From the NCBI RefSeq assembly GCF_001643235.1, contig NZ_LQWY01000030.1:7415-53159 (forward strand): a stretch of DNA of 45,745 bases, read 5' to 3'. The stretch is from Domibacillus aminovorans (lineage in GTDB: Bacteria; Bacillota; Bacilli; Bacillales; Domibacillaceae). Made by a program: the position numbers and the translations under genes. The notes below the pieces were generated by a model. It did not search any database. It was not told the origin of the DNA and worked only from the letters and a program-made list of their open reading frames with translations. Numbering within the stretch: the stretch's first letter is position 1; the number at the start of each line of letters is the position of its first letter. Of this stretch, positions 7,342 through 15,948 are shown one piece after another.

Positions 7342-7992
7342 ATGGATTTCAAAACAGATTTCAAACCATTAACAGTTGATCCTGACAAAATTTATGACTA
7401 TAGTTTTGCCATCATTGCGGAAGAAATGGGGCCACATGATTTTACAGAAGACGAATGGAAAATTGTCCGCCGTATTATCCATGCGTCAGCAGACTTCGAA
7501 TTAGGAAAAAGTGTGATCATTCACCCCGATGCCATTAAAGCTGGGGTAGAAGCGATTCGTAAAGGAAGACATGTGATTGCTGACGTGCAAATGATTGAAA
7601 GTGGAACTGGGAAAAAACGTTTCGAAAAGCATGGTGGGGATCTGCATTGTTATATTGCAGACGAAGATGTAACGATTGAAGCTAAACGCCAAAACACGAC
7701 AAGAGCAATTATTTCGATGCAAAAAGCTGTACGTGAAAACGAAGGTGGCATTTATGCAATCGGGAATGCACCAACAGCTCTATTAGAACTTATTCGTTTG
7801 ATTAAAGAAGGAATAGCTAAGCCGGATTTGATTATTGGAATGCCTGTAGGCTTTGTTTCTGCGGCAGAATCAAAAGAGGAGCTAGCTAAAATTACGGAAG
7901 TTCCTTTCATCACGAATGTTGGGCGGAAAGGTGGAAGTACCGTTACAGTAGCAGCGTTAAATGCGATTTCTCTTTTAGCTGATCAGGTATAA
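7342..7992 (+). CDS. cbiC: CbiC, cobalt-precorrin-8 methylmutase
   Basis: The 216-residue enzyme moves the methyl group from C11 to C12 of cobalt-precorrin-8, giving cobyrinic acid. Family segments are RRIIHASADFELGKS (containing the catalytic-type His), AIGNAPTALLELIRLI, and GMPVGFVSAAESKEEL. The start ATGGATTTC follows TTAGGAGGAAG with good spacing, 12 nt after cbiJ. Length is normal. Confidence 0.95.
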   Translation: MDFKTDFKPLTVDPDKIYDYSFAIIAEEMGPHDFTEDEWKIVRRIIHASADFELGKSVIIHPDAIKAGVEAIRKGRHVIADVQMIESGTGKKRFEKHGGDLHCYIADEDVTIEAKRQNTTRAIISMQKAVRENEGGIYAIGNAPTALLELIRLIKEGIAKPDLIIGMPVGFVSAAESKEELAKITEVPFITNVGRKGGSTVTVAALNAISLLADQV

Positions 7993-7996
7993 AATC

Positions 7997-9130
7997 ATGC
8001 AAAAGAAAGCCAAGAAGGACCCATCTGAAATGAGACATGGCTATACAACAGGGGCCTGTTCAACAGCCGTAACGAAGGCAGCTTTAACAGCTTTAATTAC
8101 CGGTGAAGAGCAAGAAAATGCGACCATTCATCTACCTGTTGGACGTGACGCTACTTTTACAATAGAAAAATGTGAAATCAAGAAAGACTCAGTGAGTTGT
8201 GAAACGATTAAAGATGCTGGTGATGATCCGGATGCGACTCATCAAGCACTTATTATTTCTACAGTGAGTTGGTTGGATACGCCAGGCATTATTTTGGACG
8301 GAGGAGTCGGTGTTGGTCGTGTGACCAAGCCGGGTCTTCCTGTTCCAGTCGGTGAAGCGGCGATTAACCCAGTGCCGCGAAAAATGATATTAACCACTGT
8401 TCAACAGACGTTAGAAGAGTTTCAGATTAATAGAGGTGTGAAAGTCGTTATTTCTGTTCCGGCTGGTGAAGAAATTGCGAAGAAAACATTAAACGGCCGA
8501 CTAGGAATTATAGGTGGCATCTCGATTTTAGGGACAAGAGGCACCGTAGTTCCTTTTTCTAGTTCTGCCTATATGGCAAGTATTGTGCAAGCGATAAGCG
8601 TTGCCAAGGCAAGTGGCTGTGAGCATCTCGTCTTAACGACAGGTGGCCGCAGTGAGAAATATGCGATGGGGTTACTTCCTGATTTACAAGAGGAAGCTTT
8701 TATTGAAATGGGTGACTTTGTCGGTTTCTCATTAAAGCAATGCAAAAAACAAGGAATCAAAAAAGTCACACTTGTTGGGATGATGGGGAAATTTTCAAAA
8801 GTTGCGCAAGGCGTCATGATGGTTCATTCGAAAAGTGCGCCAATTAATTTTGACTTTCTCGCGGAGCTGGCACGCGATGTTGGTGCTAGTGAAGAGCTTG
8901 TAGAAGAAGTGGTGAGTGCGAATACCGCTTCTCAGGTCGGCGAGCTTATGTCTGAGAAAGGTCATGATGCATTCTTTGATCATCTTTGTGAAGCTTGCTG
9001 CTACTCGTCACTCCACCATATCAAGGGTGGAATAGAAATGGGAACGGCGATTTATTCAATGAAGGGACAATTATTAGGAAGGACTGTTGGTATTGACTCA
9101 ATCGATGAAATTAATTGGGATCGGGGATAA
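7997..9130 (+). CDS. cbiD: CbiD, cobalt-precorrin-5B C1-methyltransferase
   Basis: The 377-residue protein is required for C1 methylation on the anaerobic cobalamin route. It starts near the signature [18 protein letters not shown]. Others are [39 protein letters not shown] and [19 protein letters not shown]. It begins 4 nt after the cbiC stop, and the next gene starts inside its last 26 bases. No clear Shine-Dalgarno sequence lies before the ATG, so translation is probably coupled to cbiC. Confidence 0.95.
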   Translation: MQKKAKKDPSEMRHGYTTGACSTAVTKAALTALITGEEQENATIHLPVGRDATFTIEKCEIKKDSVSCETIKDAGDDPDATHQALIISTVSWLDTPGIILDGGVGVGRVTKPGLPVPVGEAAINPVPRKMILTTVQQTLEEFQINRGVKVVISVPAGEEIAKKTLNGRLGIIGGISILGTRGTVVPFSSSAYMASIVQAISVAKASGCEHLVLTTGGRSEKYAMGLLPDLQEEAFIEMGDFVGFSLKQCKKQGIKKVTLVGMMGKFSKVAQGVMMVHSKSAPINFDFLAELARDVGASEELVEEVVSANTASQVGELMSEKGHDAFFDHLCEACCYSSLHHIKGGIEMGTAIYSMKGQLLGRTVGIDSIDEINWDRG

Positions 9131-10307
9131 CGGTCAAGAAAGCTTGTTGCCACAATATGCCGAGTGGATTGAAGAAAGCGAAGTGCTTATTGGTGGTGAG
9201 AGGGTGTTATCTTTCTTCCCGAATTATCAAGGAGAGAAGGTCGTCGTGAAGGGTGGTTTAAAAGCGATTGTTGAGCGATTGCAAAAAGAAACGCGTCCAA
9301 CTGTTGTTTTAGCTTCAGGCGATCCGCTTTATTACGGGATTGGTGGCTATCTTTCTAGCAAAATGAATATAGAAGTGTATCCATATTTAAGTTCTGTCCA
9401 ACTTGCTTTTTCAAAAATGGGCGAGGCTTGGCAAGATGCTTATTTAGTCAGTGTTCATGGTCGAAGTATAAAAGGATTGGCACAGCGAATGGATGGTAAA
9501 GCAAAAGTGGTGTTACTCACGGATGAAGAGAATAGTCCTAATCGTATTGCCGAATATCTTCTTTCTTTCGGTATGACGGAGTACCGCGCATTTGTCGCGG
9601 AAAACTTGCAGGGGGAAAACGAAAAGGTAGGCTGGTATGAACTCGAAGAAATGGTTAATCATGAGTTTTCTTCGTTAAATGTTGTGATTTTGAAAAAAGT
9701 AGCCGATGGACCAAATTGGACGCTAGGTATTGATGATGAGGAGTTTTCACAACGTAAGCCAGACAAAGGATTAATTACGAAAAAGGAAATTCGTGTGTTA
9801 AGCCTTTACGCATTAAACCTGCAGAAAAATAGTGTTGTTTGGGATGTTGGAACGTGTACAGGTTCGATGGCGATTGAAGCAGCGAAACTGGCTCCAGAAG
9901 GGCACGTTTTTGCGATTGAAAAGAACGAACCAGATTTAGACAATTGTTTTCAAAATCAACGCAAGTTTCGTACTGATTTAACAGCGATTCATGGAAAAGC
10001 ACCGCACGGGTTAGAAACTTTCCCTGATCCGGATGCGATTTTCATCGGAGGAACCGGTGGCGAAATGGTCGATTTGATCCAAACATGCTGTCATCGCTTG
10101 AAAGAAGGCGGACGAATTGTTCTCAATGCAGCTACGATTGAGAACTTGTACCGGGCGAATGAAGCTTTTGCACAAGCTGGCTTTCAAACGTCGATCATGC
10201 ATGCACAAATTTCACGGAGCAAGCCTATTTTAGGGATGAATCGTTTTGTTCCGCTTAATCCAATTTATATTATTACGGCACAACGAAAGGAAGTCACGAA
10301 TGAGTAA
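9105..10307 (+). CDS. cbiET: CbiET, fused cobalt-precorrin-7 C5-methyltransferase and C15-methyltransferase/decarboxylase
   Basis: The 400-residue fusion has a CbiE-type tetrapyrrole methylase at residues 1-200 ([29 protein letters not shown]). The CbiT domain (about 205-400) carries the SAM-binding [16 protein letters not shown] and a [13 protein letters not shown] loop. Together they methylate C5 and C15 and remove the C12 acetate carboxyl. The ATG at 9105 gives the natural MKLIGIG start. AGGAAGG lies 9 bases before an in-frame TTG at 9093, so a start four codons earlier is possible. The gene overlaps cbiD by 26 nt and cbiL by 8 nt. Confidence 0.9.
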   Translation: MKLIGIGDNGQESLLPQYAEWIEESEVLIGGERVLSFFPNYQGEKVVVKGGLKAIVERLQKETRPTVVLASGDPLYYGIGGYLSSKMNIEVYPYLSSVQLAFSKMGEAWQDAYLVSVHGRSIKGLAQRMDGKAKVVLLTDEENSPNRIAEYLLSFGMTEYRAFVAENLQGENEKVGWYELEEMVNHEFSSLNVVILKKVADGPNWTLGIDDEEFSQRKPDKGLITKKEIRVLSLYALNLQKNSVVWDVGTCTGSMAIEAAKLAPEGHVFAIEKNEPDLDNCFQNQRKFRTDLTAIHGKAPHGLETFPDPDAIFIGGTGGEMVDLIQTCCHRLKEGGRIVLNAATIENLYRANEAFAQAGFQTSIMHAQISRSKPILGMNRFVPLNPIYIITAQRKEVTNE

Positions 10308-11007
10308 TCTCGGCACATTATACGGTCTTGGCGTTGGTCCAGGAGATCCAGAGTTAATTACAGTTAAAGCGTTTCGCGTTATTCAAGAGTCACCTGTTAT
10401 TGCCTATCCACGAAAACGTAAAGGCAGTAAGAGCTATGCGCATCGAATTGTTGAAGTATATATTCGTCCTGAAGAGAAGGAAATGCTTGGCCTTGTTTTT
10501 CCAATGACGAAAGACCAAACAATTTTAGATCGTGAATGGAATGGGACGGTCGAGAAGGTTTGGCAAAAGTTAAATGAAGGGAAAGACGTTGCTTTCGTTA
10601 CAGAAGGTGACCCGCTTTTATACAGTACGTTTATTCATATGATGAAATTAATGCAAAAATTGCACCCTGAAGTGGAGATTAAAACCGTACCTGGAATTTC
10701 ATCCTTTAACGGTTCAGCTTCAAGGCTCGGTATTGCTTTAGCGGATGGCGATGATCATGTTGCGATTGTTCCCGCTCGCGATGACTACGAAGAAATGAAA
10801 AAAGCCATTGAAGATCATGACGCTGTCGTGTTTATTAAAGTGGCTAAAGTGATTGATTTAATGATTACCGTTTTAAAAGATTTAGATCTTTTAGATAAAG
10901 CATCTGTTGTTACGAAGGTTACGTCTGACGAAGAAGTAATTTGGAAGGTCAGTGAGCTAGAAGGAGCTGAGCTTGAATATTTAACATTAATGGTGGTGAG
11001 AAAATGA
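10300..11007 (+). CDS. cbiL: CbiL, cobalt-factor II C20-methyltransferase
   Basis: The 235-residue SAM-dependent tetrapyrrole methylase acts on C20 of cobalt-factor II/precorrin-2. Family marks are [18 protein letters not shown], the [13 protein letters not shown] loop and the [14 protein letters not shown] segment. A longer in-frame version exists upstream, but AAAGGAAG lies six bases before this ATG and the start [16 protein letters not shown] is normal for the family. It overlaps the end of cbiET and the start of cbiF (ATGA). Confidence 0.93.
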   Translation: MSNLGTLYGLGVGPGDPELITVKAFRVIQESPVIAYPRKRKGSKSYAHRIVEVYIRPEEKEMLGLVFPMTKDQTILDREWNGTVEKVWQKLNEGKDVAFVTEGDPLLYSTFIHMMKLMQKLHPEVEIKTVPGISSFNGSASRLGIALADGDDHVAIVPARDDYEEMKKAIEDHDAVVFIKVAKVIDLMITVLKDLDLLDKASVVTKVTSDEEVIWKVSELEGAELEYLTLMVVRK

Positions 11008-11783
11008 AGAAGATTTATATAGTAGGAGCGGGCCCGGGAGATCCGGATTTAATTACGGTTAAAGGTTTACATATTCTTCAAACGGCAGACGTTGTTTTAT
11101 ATACAGATTCATTAGTGAATGAAGAATTAATTGCAAAGGCAAAACCTGAAGCAGAAGTGTTAAAAACAGCTGGCATGCATTTAGAAGAAATGGTGAATGT
11201 CATGGTGGAACGTGTAAATGCAGGTAAAATGGTCGCTCGTATTCATACAGGAGATCCTGCGATGTATGGGGCGATTATGGAACAAATTGTTCTTTTGAAA
11301 AAGGAGGAAATCGGTTATGAAGTGATTCCGGGGGTGAGTTCCGTATTTGCTTCTGCTGCGGCAATCGGTGCGGAGCTGACGATTCCAGATTTAACCCAAA
11401 CACTTATTTTAACAAGAGCTGAAGGACGGACACCTGTTCCAGAATTCGAGAAGTTAAAAGACCTTGCAAGTCATCATTGTACAATTGCTCTTTTCTTAAG
11501 CGCAACATTAACGAAGAAAATTGTGAAAGAACTGCAAGCTGCTGGTTGGAAAGACGAAACACCTGTTGCAGTTATTCAGCGGGCATCATGGCCAGATCAA
11601 AAAATTGTCCGCACAACATTGGTAAATCTAGATGAAGATATGCGGAAAAATGGGATTCGCAAACATGCGATGATCTTGGCAGGATGGGCATTAGATCCAA
11701 CTATTCATGAGAAAGATGAATATCGCTCGAAATTATATGATGCGAGCTTTACACACGGGTTTCGTAAAGGGATAAAACCATGA
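11004..11783 (+). CDS. cbiF: CbiF, cobalt-precorrin-4 C11-methyltransferase
   Basis: The 259-residue tetrapyrrole methylase methylates C11. Family marks are IYIVGAGPGDPDLITVKGL at the N terminus, ARIHTGDPAMYGAIMEQI and EVIPGVSSVFASAAAIGAE, together with the LTLPDLTQT-type segment (here LTIPDLTQTLILTRAEGRTP) that identifies CbiF/CobM. It overlaps cbiL by ATGA and cbiG by 4 nt, so expression is tightly coupled. Confidence 0.94.
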   Translation: MKKIYIVGAGPGDPDLITVKGLHILQTADVVLYTDSLVNEELIAKAKPEAEVLKTAGMHLEEMVNVMVERVNAGKMVARIHTGDPAMYGAIMEQIVLLKKEEIGYEVIPGVSSVFASAAAIGAELTIPDLTQTLILTRAEGRTPVPEFEKLKDLASHHCTIALFLSATLTKKIVKELQAAGWKDETPVAVIQRASWPDQKIVRTTLVNLDEDMRKNGIRKHAMILAGWALDPTIHEKDEYRSKLYDASFTHGFRKGIKP

Positions 11784-12904
11784 TGATTGAATTGCAAGAA
11801 GGAATACAGCCATCTGTTGTCCAAAAAAATTCCTATGCAATTGTAGCGATTACGAAGCATGGTGTTGAACTATCCCGCCGTCTACATACAGTGTTTACTC
11901 ATTCAGATTTGTATTATATGAGCAAGTTTGAAAAAGGCGATGAAGAGCATAAGCATATTCAGCTTTTTTCAGGAAGCGTGCGGATGTTACTTCCCACGCT
12001 TTTCAGGCAATATAAAGGCATTATTATGATTATTTCTCTCGGTGCCGTTGTGAGAATGATTGCTCCGATTTTAAAAGATAAAAAAACGGATCCTGGTGTT
12101 GTCGTTATTGATGATCGAGGAGAAAATGTAATTAGCGTATTATCCGGACATCTAGGTGGTGCAAATGAGCTTACTCACGAAGTAGCAGCCGCTTTGGATG
12201 CAAGAGCGATTATCACGACCGCTTCAGATGTTCAAAAAACGATTCCTGTCGATTTATTTGGCTCTCGCTTCGGTTGGGTATGGGATTCAGCAGAAAAACT
12301 AACACCTGTAAGCGCGTCGGTTGTGAATGAAGAGCATGTCGCGATTGTTCAAGAATCAGGAGAACCCAATTGGTGGATGTATGATAGACCACTTCCAGAG
12401 CAAATTATCAGCTATCCTTCTATTGCTAAAGCGATCCAAGCAAAACCAAAAGCCGCTTTAATTGTTACACATCGTTTGTTAGCGAAAGAAGAAGAAGTGA
12501 TTTTGGAAAATGGGATTGTGTTTCGACCAAAAACGGTTGTGATTGGCATGGGATGCAATCGCGGAACCTCAGCAGAAGAAATTGAGCAAGTCATTCTCGA
12601 TACACTCGTTGAACTGAATATTTCTATTAAAAGCGTGAAGGCGCTTTGTACGATTGATTTGAAAAAAGATGAAGTAGGCTTGCTTGAAGTCGTAGAGAAG
12701 TACGGCTGGGAATTTGTCTATTATCCGCCGGCTGAATTAAACACAGCAGCTATCGAAGCACCATCTGATACCGTGTTTAAATACACAGGCGCTTATGGAG
12801 TCAGTGAACCGGCTGTTCGCTTATATTCAGGAGCCAAGCAACTTGAGCTCGTTAAGAAAAAATCAGGCAATGTCACGATTTCTGTCGGTGTCATTCCTTT
12901 TTAA
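11780..12904 (+). CDS. cbiG: CbiG, cobalt-precorrin-5A hydrolase
   Basis: The 374-residue protein opens the delta-lactone of cobalt-precorrin-5A, releasing acetaldehyde. The N-terminal domain (about 10-120) contains IIMIISLGAVVRMIAP and VISVLSGHLGGANELT. The C-terminal CbiG/CobE domain (about 250-374) contains VVIGMGCNRGTSAEEIEQ and TGAYGVSEPAVRLYSGA. Two ATG codons are adjacent at the start (11780, 11783), overlapping the cbiF stop. The gene is followed by an interspersed repeat rather than directly by cbiA. Confidence 0.93.
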   Translation: MMIELQEGIQPSVVQKNSYAIVAITKHGVELSRRLHTVFTHSDLYYMSKFEKGDEEHKHIQLFSGSVRMLLPTLFRQYKGIIMIISLGAVVRMIAPILKDKKTDPGVVVIDDRGENVISVLSGHLGGANELTHEVAAALDARAIITTASDVQKTIPVDLFGSRFGWVWDSAEKLTPVSASVVNEEHVAIVQESGEPNWWMYDRPLPEQIISYPSIAKAIQAKPKAALIVTHRLLAKEEEVILENGIVFRPKTVVIGMGCNRGTSAEEIEQVILDTLVELNISIKSVKALCTIDLKKDEVGLLEVVEKYGWEFVYYPPAELNTAAIEAPSDTVFKYTGAYGVSEPAVRLYSGAKQLELVKKKSGNVTISVGVIPF

Positions 12905-12935
12905 CAAACAAGAGATCATAAAATTTTCGAGGCGT

Positions 12936-13062
12936 TTTGGTGCTAGCTCCAGGCGCCATCGGCTTGAGGTCATAAGCTAATCGCTTCGGAAGGCAAAAGC
13001 ACCTTCTGTCAGCGTTCATCTTATGCTTGTCGCCGATTACGGGCACCTTGCGCTTTTCTTAA
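12936..13062 (+). repeat. Bacillaceae interspersed palindromic repeat between cbiG and cbiA
   Basis: The stretch starts GTGCTAGCTCCAGGCGCC and ends GGGCACCTTGCGCTTTTC. These ends are characteristic of an intergenic repeat family I recall from many Bacillus and Geobacillus genomes. Its two halves pair as a long imperfect hairpin: ATCGGCTTGAGGTCATAAG near 12959 against CTTATGCTTGTCGCCGAT near 13022, with an inner AAGGCAAAAGCACCTT loop. It fills most of the 172-nt cbiG-cbiA gap in an otherwise overlapping operon. Confidence 0.7.
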
Positions 13063-13076
13063 ACGGAGGAAACGGT

Positions 13077-14456
13077 ATGAGTACAAGAAGATTAGTCATT
13101 GCTGGGACTGGCAGTGGGGTCGGTAAAACGACGTGTACAATCGGCATTATGGCCGCGTTGCAACAAAAAGGCTATACCGTACAAGGGTTTAAATGTGGAC
13201 CGGACTATATTGACCCTTCTTATCATACGGCTGTTACGGGCAGAGTTTCGAGAAATTTAGATAGCTGGATGTTTGAGCATGGTACTGTACGTGAAATGGT
13301 TGCACGAGCAAGTGAGGGTGCTGATATATCGATCATTGAAGGTGTAATGGGCTTCTATGATGGGAAAAGTCCATTAGAGAATACAGGCTCAACGGCTGAA
13401 ATTAGCATGATTACGGAAAGCCCAGTACTGCTTATTGTGAATTGTGCTAGCATGGCGCGCAGCGCAGCGGCTATCGTTAAAGGTTTTCAAACGTTGGCGA
13501 CCGGTCCAAACATTATTGGAGTGATTGCGAATCAAGTCGGTAGCGTTGGGCATTACAATATTGTGAAAGCGGCCATTGAGCAAGAATGTGCTGTGCCAGT
13601 GCTTGGCTATATGAAACGGGAGCAAGATATTGATATTCCTAGTCGTCATTTAGGGTTAATTCCAGCCATTGAACGAGGTGAACTTAATCCGTTTTTTGGA
13701 AGACTCGCAAATCTAATTTCGGAAACAATTGATGTGGATCGACTATATGAATTAGCAGAAACGACGGAAATGACGGATGAGTCTTCAGGTTTATTTGAAC
13801 AACGTGAAGATCAAGGTGTTTACATCGCTGTTGCCAAAGATGCAGCGTTCAATTTCTACTATCAAGAAAACCTTGAATTATTAGAAGCATACGGGGCGAA
13901 ACTGACGTATTTTTCTCCATTAGAAGGTGAGGAAATTCCTTCTGAAGCGGATGGTTTATACATAGGGGGAGGTTTTCCCGAAGAGTTTGCGGCTGAGTTA
14001 GCGCGTCATGAACGTTCAAAAGCGTCGATTCGAACTGCGATTACGAACGGTTTGCCGACGCTCGCTGAATGTGGAGGCTTTATGTATTTAACAGAGTCGA
14101 TTGCTGATACAGCAGGTGTTGAGTATCCGATGATTGGACTGATTCCAGGGAAAATTATGATGCAGAAGAAACTAGCTGCTCTTGGCTATCGTGAAATATT
14201 CGGAACAGAAGGGAATTTCTTAATTGATCCGAATCAACAAGCGAAAGGCCATGAGTTCCACTACTCTACATATGAACGAGCTGAAGGCTTGCCATATGCG
14301 TATGAAACAAAAGGGCGTTTTGGTAAGAAGCAAGAAGGATATTTGAAAGGAAATCTTGTTGCCGGTTATACTCATTTCCACTTCGCTTCTAATCCGGGGC
14401 TTGTTGAGCGTTGGATTACGGCATGTGTCGACTATAAGCAGAAGGCATCGAAGTGA
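13077..14456 (+). CDS. cbiA: CbiA, cobyrinic acid a,c-diamide synthase
   Basis: The 459-residue ATP- and glutamine-dependent amidotransferase amidates the a and c side chains of cobyrinic acid. The N-terminal dethiobiotin-synthetase-like domain has the P-loop GTGSGVGKTTCTIG and FKCGPDYIDPSYH. The glutaminase domain (about 245-445) has YIGGGFPEEFAAELA, nucleophile Cys in LAECGGFMYL and catalytic His near GHEFHYS. The frame stays open 18 codons further upstream into the repeat. ACGGAGGAAACGGT directly before this ATG fixes the start. Restarting here, after the repeat, requires its own ribosome site, which is strong. Confidence 0.94.
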   Translation: MSTRRLVIAGTGSGVGKTTCTIGIMAALQQKGYTVQGFKCGPDYIDPSYHTAVTGRVSRNLDSWMFEHGTVREMVARASEGADISIIEGVMGFYDGKSPLENTGSTAEISMITESPVLLIVNCASMARSAAAIVKGFQTLATGPNIIGVIANQVGSVGHYNIVKAAIEQECAVPVLGYMKREQDIDIPSRHLGLIPAIERGELNPFFGRLANLISETIDVDRLYELAETTEMTDESSGLFEQREDQGVYIAVAKDAAFNFYYQENLELLEAYGAKLTYFSPLEGEEIPSEADGLYIGGGFPEEFAAELARHERSKASIRTAITNGLPTLAECGGFMYLTESIADTAGVEYPMIGLIPGKIMMQKKLAALGYREIFGTEGNFLIDPNQQAKGHEFHYSTYERAEGLPYAYETKGRFGKKQEGYLKGNLVAGYTHFHFASNPGLVERWITACVDYKQKASK

Positions 14457-14497
14457 AACATGGTTTACTTGAATCATTGAAAAGGGGGGATTATGCC

Positions 14498-15274
14498 ATG
14501 AAAAAAGGAAAAGTCTATTTAGTCGGTGCAGGACCAGGTGATCCAAAGCTATTGACGATTTATGGGCTCGAATGTATTCAAACATCGGATGTAATTGCCT
14601 ACGATAGGCTCGTTAATCCGAAATTATTAGAATACGCAAAAGAAGATGCTGAGCTAGTCTTTTGTGGGAAATCACCAGGGAGACATCATCTCATTCAAGA
14701 TGAAATACATACACTTTTAGTGGATAAAGCGATGGAAGGTAAAACGGTGACCCGTTTAAAAGGGGGAGATCCGTGTGTGTTCGGACGTGTTGGGGAGGAA
14801 GCAGAAGTGCTGGCTGAACATGGAATCGAATATGAAATTGTTCCTGGCGTGACGGCAGGGATTGCGGCACCAGCGTATGCGGGTATTCCTGTGACACATC
14901 GTGATCATGCCTCAAGCTTTGCCATTGTAACGGGACACGGCCGTGATAGCAAAGGGGAGGATCATCTCAATTGGCCAGCACTTGCAACGGGTATTGATAC
15001 AGTTGCTTTTTACATGGGCGTTGGCAACTTAGAATATATTTGCAAACAACTGATTGCGAATGGAAGACAGTCGACAACACCTGTTGCGGTCATTGAATGG
15101 GGAACAACGGAAAAACAAAGAACGCTTACTGGAAATCTTCAAACGATTCATGAATTAGTAATAGAGGAGAATATCCAAAACCCGGCAATGGTACTCGTAG
15201 GTAAGGTTGTCCAATTACGCGAAAAAATAAAATGGTACGAAAAAGTGCTAGAAGCAGAAACCATTACGACCTGA
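14498..15274 (+). CDS. cobA: Uroporphyrinogen-III C-methyltransferase (SUMT, CobA/CysG-A type)
   Basis: The 258-residue enzyme methylates uroporphyrinogen III at C2 and C7 to give precorrin-2, the entry to cobalamin and siroheme. Motifs are VYLVGAGPGDPKLLTIYG at the start, VTRLKGGDPCVFGRVGEEA, IVPGVTAGIAAPAYAGIPVT and MGVGNLEYI. An upstream GTG overlaps the cbiA stop, but AAGGGGGGA eight bases before this ATG and the normal family N terminus favour 14498. It lacks the CysG-B dehydrogenase/ferrochelatase domain, so oxidation of precorrin-2 must come from elsewhere in the genome. Confidence 0.95.
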   Translation: MKKGKVYLVGAGPGDPKLLTIYGLECIQTSDVIAYDRLVNPKLLEYAKEDAELVFCGKSPGRHHLIQDEIHTLLVDKAMEGKTVTRLKGGDPCVFGRVGEEAEVLAEHGIEYEIVPGVTAGIAAPAYAGIPVTHRDHASSFAIVTGHGRDSKGEDHLNWPALATGIDTVAFYMGVGNLEYICKQLIANGRQSTTPVAVIEWGTTEKQRTLTGNLQTIHELVIEENIQNPAMVLVGKVVQLREKIKWYEKVLEAETITT

Positions 15275-15291
15275 AAAAGGAGAGATAAAAC

Positions 15292-15855
15292 TTGTCTATT
15301 ATTCAAGCATTGAAAGAACGTCGTGCCATCCGAAATTATGAGAACACGCCAGTCGAAGATGAGAAAATTGAACAATTACTAGAAGCAGCGACATTTGCAC
15401 CGAATGATCGTCTACGTGAGCCTTGGAATTTTTATGTGATGAAAGATGAAGCGAAGCAGCGCTATGAAACATTAGCAGAGGAATTTTTGCAACAGCGTTT
15501 TCCGACAAAGCCAAATTTAGTAGAAAGCTCGCTGAAAGTGATTACTTCGACACCGATAGTCATTGTCGTAACGGCAGATCTTGTTCCAGGTGATTCCGAA
15601 GCCTCCGAAGATAATATATTTGCAGTATGTTGTGCGATTCAATCGATGTGGCTTGCTGCAGGGGAGCTTGGTCTTGGGTTTGTTTGGCGTACAAGAGGAG
15701 TCGGTCTTGTTCATGATGAAAGAATGCACCGGTTTATCGGATCACCAGAAAATCAAAAAGTGGTAGGGACGATTTTTATCGGGTATCCGAAAGCAGATCA
15801 AGAAGTGCCAGCGACGAAACGAACTCCTTATACAGAAAAAACAGTTTGGCTCTAA
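15292..15855 (+). CDS. cbiY: CbiY, nitroreductase-family protein of the cobalamin operon
   Basis: The 187-residue FMN-dependent nitroreductase-fold protein starts with TTG after AAAAAGGAGAG. Family marks are IIQALKERRAIRNYENTPV (FMN phosphate-binding Arg residues), ATFAPNDRLREPWNFYV and VVGTIFIGYPK. In B. megaterium the gene at this place is called cbiY. Its step is not established as far as I know. It is not clearly BluB, which makes dimethylbenzimidazole. It is the last cobalamin gene here, and no btuR follows. Confidence 0.82.
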   Translation: MSIIQALKERRAIRNYENTPVEDEKIEQLLEAATFAPNDRLREPWNFYVMKDEAKQRYETLAEEFLQQRFPTKPNLVESSLKVITSTPIVIVVTADLVPGDSEASEDNIFAVCCAIQSMWLAAGELGLGFVWRTRGVGLVHDERMHRFIGSPENQKVVGTIFIGYPKADQEVPATKRTPYTEKTVWL

Positions 15856-15880
15856 ATTAATCGAAAAGAGGTTGTTACGG

Positions 15881-15922
15881 TAACGGTTCTGATGCAAATG
15901 CTTATTTGCATCAGAACCGTTA
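15881..15922. promoter_or_regulatory. Perfect 19-bp inverted repeat between cbiY and nikA
   Basis: TAACGGTTCTGATGCAAAT at 15881-15899 is perfectly complementary to 15904-15922 across the 4-nt loop GCTT. It lies 26 nt after cbiY and 26 nt before nikA. The bases after it are AAAATTCTATATT, with no proper T-run, so it may be a weak terminator, an mRNA-stabilising hairpin or an operator. It does not match the E. coli NikR site. Confidence 0.6.
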
Positions 15923-15948
15923 AAATTCTATATTGAAGGTGAGAATAT

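Noticed and set aside
13023-13076. In-frame upstream extension of cbiA into the repeat
   Set aside because: The strong ribosome site lies directly before 13077, the P-loop is at the expected distance from that start, and the extra codons come from repeat DNA.
15881-15922. Palindrome considered as a NikR operator
   Set aside because: It does not show the GTATGA-N16-TCATAC layout known for NikR, so no regulator is named.
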